DNA of 64,000 bases, taken from assembly GCF_004345325.1 (NCBI RefSeq), contig NZ_SLVJ01000005.1, positions 1 through 64,000 on the forward strand, in the 5' to 3' direction. Numbering within the stretch: the stretch's first letter is position 1; each line of letters begins with the position of its first letter. A program made the position numbers and the translations under genes. This DNA is from Acinetobacter calcoaceticus. GTDB lineage: Bacteria > Pseudomonadota > Gammaproteobacteria > Pseudomonadales > Moraxellaceae. Shown piece after piece: positions 18,084-27,455 of this stretch. The notes below the pieces were generated by a model, which was given only the letters and a program-made list of their open reading frames with translations, was not told the origin of the DNA and did not search any database.

Positions 18084-18833
18084 CTATTTACAGGCTTGAG
18101 CATCGACCAAGCCCAGCATCGGCCCTAAGGCATAGCGTGCATCATGACGTCGCAAAGGCGGGAAATATAAACTCGAAATCGAACCATCCAGATACAGTGC
18201 CTGTTCCAGTCCAAGATCCTGTTTAAAGATTTGTGCAAAGGTATAGAAATTCACTTTATGACGACTGATCACAAAATACAGCACATTGTCTTTGACCCCG
18301 ACACCATTTCGAATTTTCAGTGAGGTTGAATCGGGTAAAAACAATGGATTCACTTCACCATCAATCACCAACATCGGCCCAGACTGGGTGGCATAGTTGG
18401 CTTTGAAAGCGTCACTGCCCCATTTTTGCGTGGTTTGTATCGTGGCATGGCGATCATTCCATGCCAACACCCCATTCGGCTGCATAAAGAAGTTGCCATA
18501 GCCTGTATCGGTGTTTAAGGCACGTTGTTGTTTTCCTTGCTCAATATACAAACCCACAGGCGAATAATCGGCATGATACATCCCTGCATTCATGGCAAAT
18601 TGCAGTTGTTGGCACGCTGCCAAGGATTTGGACAGCCCTTTAAAAGATGTCAAGGCTTGCTGTTGATCATTCTTTAAAAATAATTTTAAATCTTTAAGTT
18701 GATCCACATTGATCTGGATCACATCGACATTGCCCCCAGCCCGTTCAACCTGAGTATGCGACACCCCTGAAACTTGTGGCATAGCAACAAATAGACCACT
18801 CAATACGACCGTGATAAATTTGAAAAATTGCAT
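18084..18833 (-). CDS. DUF2233 / phosphodiester glycosidase (NAGPA-like) family secreted protein
   Basis: 249 residues with an N-terminal signal peptide (hydrophobic VVLSGLFVAMPQVSG). The family core is visible: FAMNAGMYH near residues 78-86, GNFF near 112, ATQSGPMLVIDG near 148, RNGVGV near 175 and LYLDGSISSLY near 218. The domain is related to the human N-acetylglucosamine-1-phosphodiester hydrolase and is found in bacterial envelope proteins. The substrate here is unknown. It is divergent from the LRAT-domain gene. A decayed copy of its 3' third lies at 13076-13378. Confidence 0.8.
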   Translation of the reverse strand: MQFFKFITVVLSGLFVAMPQVSGVSHTQVERAGGNVDVIQINVDQLKDLKLFLKNDQQQALTSFKGLSKSLAACQQLQFAMNAGMYHADYSPVGLYIEQGKQQRALNTDTGYGNFFMQPNGVLAWNDRHATIQTTQKWGSDAFKANYATQSGPMLVIDGEVNPLFLPDSTSLKIRNGVGVKDNVLYFVISRHKVNFYTFAQIFKQDLGLEQALYLDGSISSLYFPPLRRHDARYALGPMLGLVDAQACK

Positions 18834-18920
18834 ATCAATTTGCCTTTAAATATACGCTCGCATGTTCATTTTGCATTACGCTCAGCGCTATAGTGAAATC
18901 TAACCCTGTGGTGAGAATGC

Positions 18921-18940
18921 TGTGTAATGCCTATTACACA
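18921..18940. promoter_or_regulatory. 20-bp palindrome over a promoter (candidate operator)
   Basis: TGTGTAATGCCTATTACACA has perfect 8-bp arms around GCCT. A TATAAT stands at 18951-18956, and the place of its -35 box (about 18928-18933) is inside the palindrome. This suggests a repressor or activator site for the downstream LRAT-domain gene, and possibly for the divergent DUF2233 gene. Confidence 0.55.
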
Positions 18941-19011
18941 CAATTTTATGTATAATGACACGTGGTTTTGATAACAAAAAGTACTGTAGGGTTTATTGGA
19001 ACACGGCCAAC

Positions 19012-19542
19012 ATGGAAAAAGCATTGCAAAAGCTCCCATTGGGTGCGCATTTGATTGTTAAGAATTTTGGTTATAGCCATCACGGCATTTATGCAGGTAA
19101 AGGTCGAGTTATTCACTATTCTGGACTGGCACATTTTTTCAAAAAGAAACCGATTGAAATTACCTCTCTCGATCATTTCAGCCGCGGTCGTAAAATCAGT
19201 ATCCGTGGCTACACGCAACCGAGATATAAAGGTCGCGCCATCGTTCGACGTATGCGCAGTCGTATGCATGAAAACAGCTACCATCTGATCATGAACAATT
19301 GCGAACATCTCTGCACTTGGGCCATCACTGGGATCGAAAGTAGTCCGCAAGTGGTAAAAATGATGAATCGCCTAACCACCATCGGCTATGTCAGCTCAGT
19401 GATGACCTATATGAATGGGCTATTTTTGACCATTGCCACCACCTGCTTTGCCTTGGTGTTTTATATCAAGATGAAACTACGCACCAAATCTAAACTTAAA
19501 ATGCCGACTTACCTGTTCCTCAAAAATCAGCAAAAAAAATAA
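19012..19542 (+). CDS. LRAT-domain (NlpC/P60-like permuted) protein with a membrane helix
   Basis: 176 residues from the ATG at 19012. The frame extends to an ATG at 18955, but that codon overlaps a TATAAT promoter box, so I take the inner start. The LRAT signature is present: His24 in SHHGIYAGKG, His35, and the catalytic Cys97 in NNCEHLC. A hydrophobic helix (about 126-153) and a basic tail follow. Family members are thiol acyltransferases or amidases, such as lecithin:retinol acyltransferase and the bacterial NC-domain proteins. The bacterial substrates are mostly unknown. It is transcribed away from the DUF2233 gene. Confidence 0.75.
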   Translation: MEKALQKLPLGAHLIVKNFGYSHHGIYAGKGRVIHYSGLAHFFKKKPIEITSLDHFSRGRKISIRGYTQPRYKGRAIVRRMRSRMHENSYHLIMNNCEHLCTWAITGIESSPQVVKMMNRLTTIGYVSSVMTYMNGLFLTIATTCFALVFYIKMKLRTKSKLKMPTYLFLKNQQKK

Positions 19543-19719
19543 TCCTCCACACGCTCCCCAAAGAACCACCTCAGCAACCTAACTCAGCGAATAGCCCCTC
19601 TTTCTATACACACTGCATGGTTTACACGGCTTAGATGGCCAAACATTCTTAACGTCACAGTATTTCAAATCCATGTGATCTGCTAAACTTGCGCATGCTT
19701 TAAAATCTTTTATATCAGT

Positions 19720-20832
19720 ATGCCCTCAAATTCATCCTCGTCCAGCAACAGCATCATTCCAATGCACAACCTTGATCCAGCGCAATTAAAAGCTTGGATT
19801 AAACAACAAGCACTGGACTTGGGTTTTGCAGATTGTGTCATCGCACGTCCTGATGCTCAGGCTGAGTTAGCGCGTTTTAAAGAATATCTCAAACGTGGTT
19901 ATCACGGTGATATGAAATATCTCGAAGAAAATTTGGAAAAACGGGCCGATCCGACCTTATTGGTTCCCGGCACCAAAAGCATCATATGTGTGCGTATGGA
20001 TTATTTGGTTGAGTCTCCGCGCCCTCGCCATGTTCCTGATGCACCAAATCAAGCCATTATTGCGCGCTATGCGCGTGGCCGTGATTATCATAAAACCCTA
20101 CGTGGTCGTTTAAAAACCCTCGCCAGCCAGATCAAAGCCAAAGTAGGAGAATTTGAATCGCGCCCCTTTGCCGATTCTGCACCGATCTTTGAAAAATCTT
20201 TGGCTGAAAATGCAGGAATGGGTTGGACGGGTAAACATACCCTACTGATTCAACGTCAGTCTGGATCTTTTTTTGTATTAGGTGAGCTGTTTAGCTCGCT
20301 AGAATTGCCTTTTGATTCCCCCGCCACCGCACATTGCGGTAGTTGTAGTGCCTGCATTGATATTTGTCCGACCCAAGCCATAGTCGAACCCTATATGCTG
20401 GATGCGCGTAAATGCATTGCCTACTTAACCATTGAATACAAAGGCATCATTCCCGAAGAACTGCGCCAAGGCATCGGTAACCGCGTCTTTGGTTGTGATG
20501 ATTGTCAGCTGATTTGTCCATGGAATCGCTATGCTAAAAAGACCAGCATCGAAGATTTTCACCCGCGTCATGGCCTCGATCAGGTCAGTTTGTTGGATCT
20601 ATGGCATTGGGATGAAAGCACCTTTTTAAGCAATACTGAAGGCAGCCCGATTCGACGCACTGGATTTCAAAGCTTTATGCGAAATATTGCGATCGGTTTG
20701 GGCAATGCACCCTTTTCGGCACGAATTTTGGATGCATTGCGACAAGCGCGGGATGGCCACGATGAAGTGGTACAGGTTCATATTGATTGGGCCATTCAAC
20801 AACAGCAAGCCAAAGCCGCCATACTTTCCTGA
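19720..20832 (+). CDS. queG: epoxyqueuosine reductase QueG
   Basis: 370 residues. It reduces epoxyqueuosine to queuosine in tRNA, using cobalamin and two [4Fe-4S] clusters. The N-terminal LGFxDCVIA and GYHGDMKYL segments, an RYARGRDYHKTLR stretch, and the two cluster motifs CGSCSACIDICP and CDDCQLICPWN are as in QueG. The first 14 residues form a Ser/Asn-rich tail with no counterpart in E. coli, so the Met at 19762 is an alternative start. Neither start has a clear ribosome binding site. It stands alone between the LRAT gene and bioB. Confidence 0.92.
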   Translation: MPSNSSSSSNSIIPMHNLDPAQLKAWIKQQALDLGFADCVIARPDAQAELARFKEYLKRGYHGDMKYLEENLEKRADPTLLVPGTKSIICVRMDYLVESPRPRHVPDAPNQAIIARYARGRDYHKTLRGRLKTLASQIKAKVGEFESRPFADSAPIFEKSLAENAGMGWTGKHTLLIQRQSGSFFVLGELFSSLELPFDSPATAHCGSCSACIDICPTQAIVEPYMLDARKCIAYLTIEYKGIIPEELRQGIGNRVFGCDDCQLICPWNRYAKKTSIEDFHPRHGLDQVSLLDLWHWDESTFLSNTEGSPIRRTGFQSFMRNIAIGLGNAPFSARILDALRQARDGHDEVVQVHIDWAIQQQQAKAAILS

Positions 20833-21246
20833 GTGTAAAGCTCAAAAGTGGAGCTAGGGTTCAGTTTTTTAGATTCACCCTGAGCTCAGTTAGTGTTATG
20901 AATGATTGAAAGGATTTACAAGCATGATTGTTTTAAAAACTGCTGATTGGATGGATTGATCTTTATAACCATTTTAGTGCTCAAAATTTATTGATTTACT
21001 GACAAGATTTAAAGCAATGATATTCAAACCCATGCCATTAATTGCAATATGTGACTGCTCAATCTGGCAACTCTGCTGCGAACGAGCTTACATCTTGCTC
21101 AAGTTGGTTGATAAACCGCAATTTTAGCTTCAATCCTGTTGAGGACAAAAAGATGCTGATGAAATCAGTATTTTGAACTTTTTGACCCTTTTCAGTTTTT
21201 ATAATTCATGTATCATCAATTTAGTTTTAAGACAAATGGAATAACC
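20833..21246. other. intergenic region upstream of bioB
   Basis: About 410 bp without a supported gene. A TATAAT at 21200-21205 lies 42 bp before the bioB start and is a plausible -10 box, but no convincing -35 is visible. No palindromic biotin operator was recognised. Confidence 0.4.
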
Positions 21247-22236
21247 ATGCAAGTACGCAACGATTGGACTCGTGACGAAATACAAGCTTTATATGAGCAA
21301 CCATTTTTAGATTTAGTGTTTGAGGCACAACGGATTCATCGTCAGCACTTTCAAGCCAACAGCATCCAAGTCAGCACTCTACTCTCAATCAAAACAGGTA
21401 AATGCCCTGAAGACTGTAAATATTGTTCACAGTCAGCACGTTATGACTCGAAGCTCGAAGCTGAGAAACGTATCGCAGTAGATAAAGTCATCCAAGAAGC
21501 CAAAGAAGCGCTCGCCTCAGGTTCTTCACGCTTTTGTATGGGTGCAGCATGGCGTAACCCACATGAACGCGACATGCCGTATGTCTTGGAAATGGTTCAA
21601 GAAGTCAAATCACTTGGCCTTGAAACCTGTATGACATTGGGCATGTTAAATGAATCACAAGCTGTTCGTTTAAAAGATGCAGGTCTAGATTATTACAACC
21701 ATAACCTCGACACCTCACGTGAATATTACTCACACATCATCAGTACCCGTACTTTTGATGACCGCCTAACCACCATTGACCATGTCCGTAATGCGGGTAT
21801 GAAAGTTTGTAGTGGCGGGATTGTCGGCTTAGGTGAAAACCGTAGTGATCGTATTGGCCTATTACATGAATTGGCCACCCTGTCAGTACACCCAGAATCC
21901 GTTCCAATCAATATGTTGGTTCCGATCGAAGGTACGCCATTGGCCGATGTTGAGAAACTCGATGTGGTGGAATGGATCCGTACTATTGCCGTTGGCCGTA
22001 TTATTATGCCACTGAGTTATATCCGCCTCTCTGCAGGCCGTGAATCCCTCTCCGAGTCAGATCAAGCCTTGGCCTTTATGGCAGGTGCCAACTCTTTGTT
22101 CTCTGGTGAGAAATTGTTGACCACGCCAAATGCAGGTGAAGGCAAAGACAAACAAATGTTTGAGAAACTAGGCTTAGTCGCCGAGAAAGCCAAAGCCACT
22201 GCAGCAGAACTTTCTTTTGATGCCATGGCCAGTTAA
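21247..22236 (+). CDS. bioB: biotin synthase BioB
   Basis: 329 residues from the ATG at 21247. The frame reaches an ATG at 21208, but only the inner start has a GGA seven bases upstream and it gives the usual N-terminus ([24 protein letters not shown]). It is a radical SAM enzyme that inserts sulfur into dethiobiotin. The cluster motif CPEDCKYC is followed by [19 protein letters not shown], the YNHNLDTS segment and [10 protein letters not shown], with Arg in RLSAGRE as the [2Fe-2S] ligand. It is a single gene, not in a bioBFCD operon. Confidence 0.96.
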   Translation: MQVRNDWTRDEIQALYEQPFLDLVFEAQRIHRQHFQANSIQVSTLLSIKTGKCPEDCKYCSQSARYDSKLEAEKRIAVDKVIQEAKEALASGSSRFCMGAAWRNPHERDMPYVLEMVQEVKSLGLETCMTLGMLNESQAVRLKDAGLDYYNHNLDTSREYYSHIISTRTFDDRLTTIDHVRNAGMKVCSGGIVGLGENRSDRIGLLHELATLSVHPESVPINMLVPIEGTPLADVEKLDVVEWIRTIAVGRIIMPLSYIRLSAGRESLSESDQALAFMAGANSLFSGEKLLTTPNAGEGKDKQMFEKLGLVAEKAKATAAELSFDAMAS

Positions 22237-22275
22237 TCACGAATCAATTTCTAGGTTGAACTGTTTATAGCAAAC

Positions 22276-22306
22276 AAAAAGCCCGATGCAATACATCGGG
22301 CTTTTT
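22276..22306. terminator. rho-independent terminator after bioB
   Basis: GCCCGATG/CATCGGGC stem with a five-base loop, flanked by A5 and T5. It can act on both strands (bioB and the minus-strand small ORF). Confidence 0.9.
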
Positions 22307-22343
22307 ACTATTTTGATCACGCTTAAATATCCACGACTCGATC

Positions 22344-22550
22344 TTAAGAGGTCACTAAAATTCCGTATTCTGCAGTTAAATAATGCCCCACGCGAAGTAT
22401 ATCGCTGCCGTTGGCGTGTTCAACCACCAAGTCTTGGCTCAATACATCAAAGTGAAATGCATCAAAACAATCTTGATGGCAGCATAACCAATGCAGCGTA
22501 TCTGCAATATTTTCATCAACGATATAGCGCTCGGCATTAAAATCTTTCAT
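22344..22550 (-). CDS. small acidic protein of unknown function
   Basis: 68 residues from the ATG at 22550 (longer in-frame starts at 22571 and 22595 are possible). The sequence is acidic and has a WLCCHQDCFDAFHF centre with three cysteines and two histidines that could bind a metal. It ends close to the bioB terminator on the opposite strand. It is not recognised, but the composition is protein-like and there is no competing frame. Confidence 0.45.
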   Translation of the reverse strand: MKDFNAERYIVDENIADTLHWLCCHQDCFDAFHFDVLSQDLVVEHANGSDILRVGHYLTAEYGILVTS

Positions 22551-22904
22551 TTTCTCAACATCCACTCTCATATGGCACTGGGATATTTTAACCAACTTCA
22601 GTTAGATGGTTATTGTTAAAATACCCAACATTTAAGATTTCGAGTCAGATTCGGATTATTAATATACAAATGCACTGCATGTCTTCGCATATAAAGAGAT
22701 CAGCCTAATTTATCATTCAAACAATTTGACCATTCGCATCAGATAAAATGCTATGCAATGAGCGTTTTAAAATAAGTTTGTACAGAGAATTGACGAGCGT
22801 CAGCAGATTGAAAAGCATTTAGGCGCAGCAAAATTCAACGCAGTTTAAATATTATTTAAAACATACGTTGAATCATATATTAAGGGAGTTTAAAGCACAG
22901 AGAA

Positions 22905-23015
22905 TTAACGATGTGAAGCACCGCATTTGCGGCATTCTTTAATCATAATTTGATTAATGCCAATTTCATATTCAAATGCATGGATACAAAACAATTTTCT
23001 GATATGTTGAAACAT
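22905..23015 (-). CDS. 36-residue Cys-rich microprotein (PSPA7_2676-like)
   Basis: ATG at 23015 to TAA at 22905, with a strong AAGGAG seven bases before the start. The sequence has a Cys-Ile-His motif (residues 10-12) and a C-terminal CRKCG (28-32) followed by ASHR, resembling the short 'PSPA7_2676 family Cys-rich small protein' group, probably a zinc-binding micro-domain. The surrounding 22596-22904 and 23016-23377 are AT-rich and hold no other supported gene, so this is a free-standing gene. Confidence 0.6.
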   Translation of the reverse strand: MFQHIRKLFCIHAFEYEIGINQIMIKECRKCGASHR

Positions 23016-23320
23016 GTAGAATCTCCTTATTCATGACGACTATCGGGTCGAGATATATTTCATCCTGAAACATCTATGTCATTCATGCTACGACTTATAT
23101 ATTTATCACATATTGCAAATAGTTCAAGCCTTTTATAGGCTGTTTTTTCATTAAATTGCTTTCAGATCATATTTTGATAAATTACATTTAAATAATGTCA
23201 ACTCATCCGTGCCTTTTAAACTGAATACTCCTTATCACATTACAAAAATAATGCCGAATCAGGCCTTGATTAAATAAGCCAAATCTATAGGATGTTATAA
23301 AAGCTGTTTTTTGTTCGCAG

Positions 23321-23326
23321 TATAAT
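23321..23326 (+). promoter_or_regulatory. possible -10 box of the acyl-CoA synthetase gene
   Basis: TATAAT 52 bp before the start codon. No convincing -35 element is visible. It is flanked by GCAG and CTGC, a short inverted repeat. Confidence 0.35.
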
Positions 23327-23377
23327 TTTAATTCTGCGGTACATTTTATTTATGATTCATTAAAAAAAGGATAATCT

Positions 23378-25015
23378 ATGCACGGACGTATGATGTTTCA
23401 ACCGCTATTGATCAGCAGTGTTATTGAACATGCTGCTCGCTATCATGGTGATACTGCAGTCATTTCAAAAAATACAGATGGTAGTATGGTCACCAGTGAT
23501 TGGCTCGAAATTTCAAATAATGCCAAACGTTTTGCCAAAGCACTGAATGCCCTGCACCTTAAAGCGCATGATCGTATTGCCACTATTGCTTGGAATAATC
23601 ATCGTCACTTAGAATCATGGTATGCCATTTCGGGCAATGCCATGGTCTGTCATACCATTAATCCGCGCCTTTTTCCTGAACAACTGATTTTTATTATTAA
23701 TGATGCTGAAGATAAAGCACTGCTGTTTGATAAAACCTTTTTACCCTTGATCGTTGGGGTTAAAGCCCATATCCCGCGTGTAGAACACTTGATCTTTCTA
23801 GGTAGTTTTGATCAAGCTGTCGCAGATGCGCTTCCAGGGGTGAAATTTTATGATGAACTCATCGCCGAGCAAGATCCTGTATTTGAATGGCCGCAATTTG
23901 ATGAAACCACCGCGAGTTCGCTGTGTTATACCTCAGGAACCACAGGCAATCCTAAGGGTGCGCTGTATAGTCATCGCTCCACGGTCTTACATAGTTTAGC
24001 GATTAGTTTGCCTGATTCGCTCAATCTATCTGCACAAGATGTCATGCTTCCTGTGGTCCCAATGTTCCATGTCAACGCTTGGGGAACCCCTTATGCTGCA
24101 GCCATGGTCGGCAGCACTCTGGTCTTACCAGGACCTGGTTTAGATGGCGCCAGCCTAGTGCAATTGATTGATGAGTATAAGATTACCGTGGCACTCGGTG
24201 TTCCAACCATTTGGCAAGGATTAATCAGTGCTGCAAAAGCATCAGGCAGTACACTCAGCAGCTTAAAGCGTAATGTAGTGGGTGGTTCTGCCTGCCCTGC
24301 ATCGATGATTAAAATCTTTAAAGACAGCTTCCAATGTGAAACACTACATGCTTGGGGCATGACTGAAACCAGTCCATTGGGCACAGCCAATCAACTCAAG
24401 GCCAAACACAATCACTTGTCTGAACAAGAACAATCCAAACTACGTCTCAGCCAAGGACGACCACCTTTTGGTGTCAGTCTACGCCTTTGTGACCAAGAAA
24501 ATGGGACGAATGAAATTGAGCGAGATGGTAAAACCACAGGCAACATCCAAATCAAAGGTCACTGGATTATCGACTCCTATTTTGGTAAATCTGATTCAGC
24601 GCTGACCATCGACGGATGGTTTGATACAGGTGATATTGCGACCCTCGATCAAGATGGTTATCTGAATATCAGTGATCGCGCCAAGGATTTAATCAAATCA
24701 GGTGGTGAATGGATCTCATCCGTTGAATTAGAAAATATTGCAATGGATTATAGTGCTGAAATCACCATGGCTGCGGTCATCGCAGCAACACATCCTAAAT
24801 GGGATGAACGCCCCGTTTTAATCGCGGTCAAAACGCCAGACAGCCAAGTCACCGAACAAAATCTTCTGGATTATTATGCAGATAAAGTTGCCAAATGGCA
24901 GATTCCAGACAAAGTGATTTTTGCTGAGAGCATCCCACTGAATGGCACTGGAAAAATGTTGAAAAAGGATTTAAGAGAGCAATATGGTTCTGTACTTTTA
25001 GAAAGTATGGCCTAA
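23378..25015 (+). CDS. AlkK-like acyl-CoA synthetase (AMP-forming)
   Basis: 545 residues of the ANL superfamily. The ATP/AMP signature YTSGTTGNPKGALYSH is at residues 184-199, followed by WGMTETSP, GWFDTGD (adenylate-binding Asp), DRAKDLIKSGGEWIS and the C-terminal catalytic lysine in LNGTGKMLKKDL. The overall pattern is close to AlkK/medium-chain acyl-CoA ligases, which activate fatty acids to acyl-CoA. Exact chain-length preference cannot be read from the sequence. AAGGATAATCT precedes the ATG. It is a single gene with its own terminator. Confidence 0.88.
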   Translation: MHGRMMFQPLLISSVIEHAARYHGDTAVISKNTDGSMVTSDWLEISNNAKRFAKALNALHLKAHDRIATIAWNNHRHLESWYAISGNAMVCHTINPRLFPEQLIFIINDAEDKALLFDKTFLPLIVGVKAHIPRVEHLIFLGSFDQAVADALPGVKFYDELIAEQDPVFEWPQFDETTASSLCYTSGTTGNPKGALYSHRSTVLHSLAISLPDSLNLSAQDVMLPVVPMFHVNAWGTPYAAAMVGSTLVLPGPGLDGASLVQLIDEYKITVALGVPTIWQGLISAAKASGSTLSSLKRNVVGGSACPASMIKIFKDSFQCETLHAWGMTETSPLGTANQLKAKHNHLSEQEQSKLRLSQGRPPFGVSLRLCDQENGTNEIERDGKTTGNIQIKGHWIIDSYFGKSDSALTIDGWFDTGDIATLDQDGYLNISDRAKDLIKSGGEWISSVELENIAMDYSAEITMAAVIAATHPKWDERPVLIAVKTPDSQVTEQNLLDYYADKVAKWQIPDKVIFAESIPLNGTGKMLKKDLREQYGSVLLESMA

Positions 25016-25028
25016 GCCTGATCGATAA

Positions 25029-25064
25029 CGAAAAAAAATCCCACGCTGCAGTGGGATTTTTTTA
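25029..25064. terminator. bidirectional terminator between the acyl-CoA synthetase gene and lpxA
   Basis: AATCCCAC/GTGGGATT stem around GCTGCA, with A8 on the left and T7 on the right. It serves the convergent plus-strand gene and the minus-strand envelope operon. Confidence 0.9.
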
Positions 25065-25108
25065 GTCGTCATTTAAGTCTTTGAATGACTCGATGCAGAC
25101 CGATCAAA

Positions 25109-25897
25109 CTAGCGCACAATACCGCGTTTAGATTCAGCCACAGAATCAATAAACAGTTGCACCTCAGGTACGTGTGGAAGGATCTCCTGGCGTATCTGTG
25201 TAATGGCTTGTTCAGTAGTAAGGTTAGCTTTATAAATCAATTTAAAGGCTTCTTTTAAGCCCTGAATGACATTCTTAGACCAGCCCTTACGACGCATACC
25301 TTCAACATTCATACCGTATGCATGTGCAGGATTACCCGACACCATCACATAGGCTGGCACATCTTTTAGAATCAAAGAAGCGCCACCGACCATACTATAT
25401 GATTCGATTTTACAAAATTGATGTATGCCTGAGTTACCACCAACAACCACGTAGTTACCAATATTGACATGACCCGCAATACCGACATTATTGGCAAATA
25501 TATTATGGTCACCAATGATGCAGTCATGTGCAACATGGGTGTTCACCATCAATAGATTATGGTCGCCAATTTTAGTCACGCCATTGTCCTGAATCGTGCC
25601 ACGATGCAAGGTACAATTTTCACGAATTTTATTGTGATGACCGATTTCCAACCAAGTGTCTTCACCTTGGTATTTGAGATCTTGGCAAACTTCTCCAACA
25701 CTAGCGAATTGAAAAATTTCGTTATTTTCGCCGATACGCGTGTAACCTGAAACAACCACATGCGAATGAATTTTTGTTCCAGCGCCAATCGTCACATTTG
25801 GGCCAATGATTGAGTAAGGCCCAATACTTACATCTGGCGCAATTTGTGCAGAAGAGTCAATAATTGCGGTGTTATGAATCAAATCGTTATTGCTCAT
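25109..25897 (-). CDS. lpxA: UDP-N-acetylglucosamine acyltransferase LpxA
   Basis: 262 residues, the same length as E. coli LpxA. It transfers the first hydroxyacyl chain to UDP-GlcNAc at the start of lipid A synthesis. Hexapeptide repeats (I/V-G-x4) make up the left-handed beta helix. The catalytic His is His124 in HVAHDC, and the C-terminal helical part begins near residue 190. It is the last gene of the envelope operon, with its start overlapping the end of fabZ by 4 bp. Confidence 0.96.
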   Translation of the reverse strand: MSNNDLIHNTAIIDSSAQIAPDVSIGPYSIIGPNVTIGAGTKIHSHVVVSGYTRIGENNEIFQFASVGEVCQDLKYQGEDTWLEIGHHNKIRENCTLHRGTIQDNGVTKIGDHNLLMVNTHVAHDCIIGDHNIFANNVGIAGHVNIGNYVVVGGNSGIHQFCKIESYSMVGGASLILKDVPAYVMVSGNPAHAYGMNVEGMRRKGWSKNVIQGLKEAFKLIYKANLTTEQAITQIRQEILPHVPEVQLFIDSVAESKRGIVR

Positions 25898-26382
25898 GCC
25901 TGCTCTAATTTTTGATGAGAAATGATAATTTCAGCGACAGCTGCCACTTTACCGTCCACGCTTGCAGTGCACATATATTTATATATGCCTCTTTTCTGCA
26001 TGATTAGTTCGGATTTTAACACGAGTTGATCACCAGGAACGACTTGTTTTTTAAAGCGTACTTTTTCAGCACCCGCAAATAAAAACAGTGAACCAGGGGT
26101 CGGTTTTTCATTGTTCATCACGAAGCCCAACACACCTGAAATTTGTGCCATTGCTTCAACGATCAGTACACCGGGCATGATCGGATATCCAGGGAAATGT
26201 CCCTGCATAAACTCTTCATTGATCGAAACGTTTTTATAACCTACGATGCCATTTTCAGTAATTTCAGTAACACGATCAACCAACAAAAATGGGTAGCGGT
26301 GTGGTAAGTAAGCACGAATGGTTTGGACATTCATGGGTAATTCTGGAACCGTAAAAGGTAAAGTGTTTAACTCAGTCATCAT
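25894..26382 (-). CDS. fabZ: 3-hydroxyacyl-ACP dehydratase FabZ
   Basis: 162 residues, hot-dog fold. The HRYPFLLVDRV and GHFPGYPIMPGVLIVEAMAQ segments carry the catalytic His and Glu. It dehydrates 3-hydroxyacyl-ACP in fatty acid synthesis and competes with LpxA/LpxD for the same acyl-ACP pool. The first ATG overlaps the lpxD stop codon as TAATG; a second ATG follows directly (26379). Translational coupling in the lpxD-fabZ-lpxA run is likely. Confidence 0.96.
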   Translation of the reverse strand: MMTELNTLPFTVPELPMNVQTIRAYLPHRYPFLLVDRVTEITENGIVGYKNVSINEEFMQGHFPGYPIMPGVLIVEAMAQISGVLGFVMNNEKPTPGSLFLFAGAEKVRFKKQVVPGDQLVLKSELIMQKRGIYKYMCTASVDGKVAAVAEIIISHQKLEQA

Positions 26383-27452
26383 TATTTACGCATCTTTAAA
26401 GTAGATTCAAGGGACTCAATTTGAGTCTGCATATGATCGAGTTGTTTGAGTATTTTGGTCAATGGCACATCTGCTAATTGTCGTACTCGGATCACGGCTT
26501 TTTTCCACTGCATAGCAGGTATAGCACCGATACCAGAGGCATAAACACCTGCCTCAGTAATGCTTTTGGTCACCATAGACATCCCAGTAATGGTTACGTG
26601 ATCAGCAATTTGAATATGACCTACCACACCTACAGCACCTGCGAAAGTACAATTTTTACCAATCTGGGTACTGCCCGCAATGCCACATTTGGCTGCTATG
26701 GCGGTATTTGCACCAATATGTACATTGTGAGCCACTTGAACCAGGTTATCGATGATCACGCCATTTTCAATAATAGTGTCATCTAAAGCACCCCGATCCA
26801 CGCTACAGTTTGAGCCAATTCGGACATCATCACCAATCTGCACTGAACCTAATTGTGCAATTCGCTTCCACTGACCTTGATAAGGTGCAAAGCCAAAACC
26901 TTCACCACCAATCACAGTGTTACTATGAATACGCACGCGCGCACCGAGCTTCGCTGCGGCACTGATCACCACATGAGATTCGATTAAGCTTCCCGCACCA
27001 ATTTCCACATCATCATCAATATGCACATGATGTTGTATGACGCAGTGGTCTGCAATGACACAGTGATCCCCGATCACCGCATAATGACCGATATAGGCTG
27101 TGTCTGAAATAATGGCGGAATTAGAAATGCGTGCTGTAGCTTCAATACCGACCTGCTCGGTCTTTTTTTCAAAAGCATGCGTGAGCATGGCAAAAGCCAG
27201 ATAAGGATTAGCAACGATAATAAAGTTTTGACAGTGATCGAGCTGTGGAAGAAGTTCTGCAGTGACGATCAGCGCGCCTGCTTGAGATACGCTTGCTGCT
27301 TGGAGATACTTCTCACCATTCACAAATGAAATGTGATGTGCTTGAGCATGTTCTAAACTCGCCAGCCCTTGGATGTTTAAGTCAGCTTGACCAACAAACT
27401 GACCATTAACCAACTGGGCTAACTGTTCTAAGTGATATTGTTTCGACTTCAT
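26382..27452 (-). CDS. lpxD: UDP-3-O-acylglucosamine N-acyltransferase LpxD
   Basis: 356 residues. It adds the second hydroxyacyl chain in lipid A synthesis. An N-terminal uridine-binding domain (about 1-100) is followed by a long series of hexapeptide repeats; the catalytic His is in the VQVAHNV segment. The C-terminal helix ([20 protein letters not shown]) is coiled-coil-like. It lies 3 bp after skp and overlaps fabZ by one base. Confidence 0.95.
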   Translation of the reverse strand: MKSKQYHLEQLAQLVNGQFVGQADLNIQGLASLEHAQAHHISFVNGEKYLQAASVSQAGALIVTAELLPQLDHCQNFIIVANPYLAFAMLTHAFEKKTEQVGIEATARISNSAIISDTAYIGHYAVIGDHCVIADHCVIQHHVHIDDDVEIGAGSLIESHVVISAAAKLGARVRIHSNTVIGGEGFGFAPYQGQWKRIAQLGSVQIGDDVRIGSNCSVDRGALDDTIIENGVIIDNLVQVAHNVHIGANTAIAAKCGIAGSTQIGKNCTFAGAVGVVGHIQIADHVTITGMSMVTKSITEAGVYASGIGAIPAMQWKKAVIRVRQLADVPLTKILKQLDHMQTQIESLESTLKMRK

Positions 27453-27455
27453 TGA

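Noticed and set aside
18955..19011. Start of the LRAT-domain protein at 18955
   Set aside because: The ATG is part of the TATAAT promoter box, so it would not be in the transcript.
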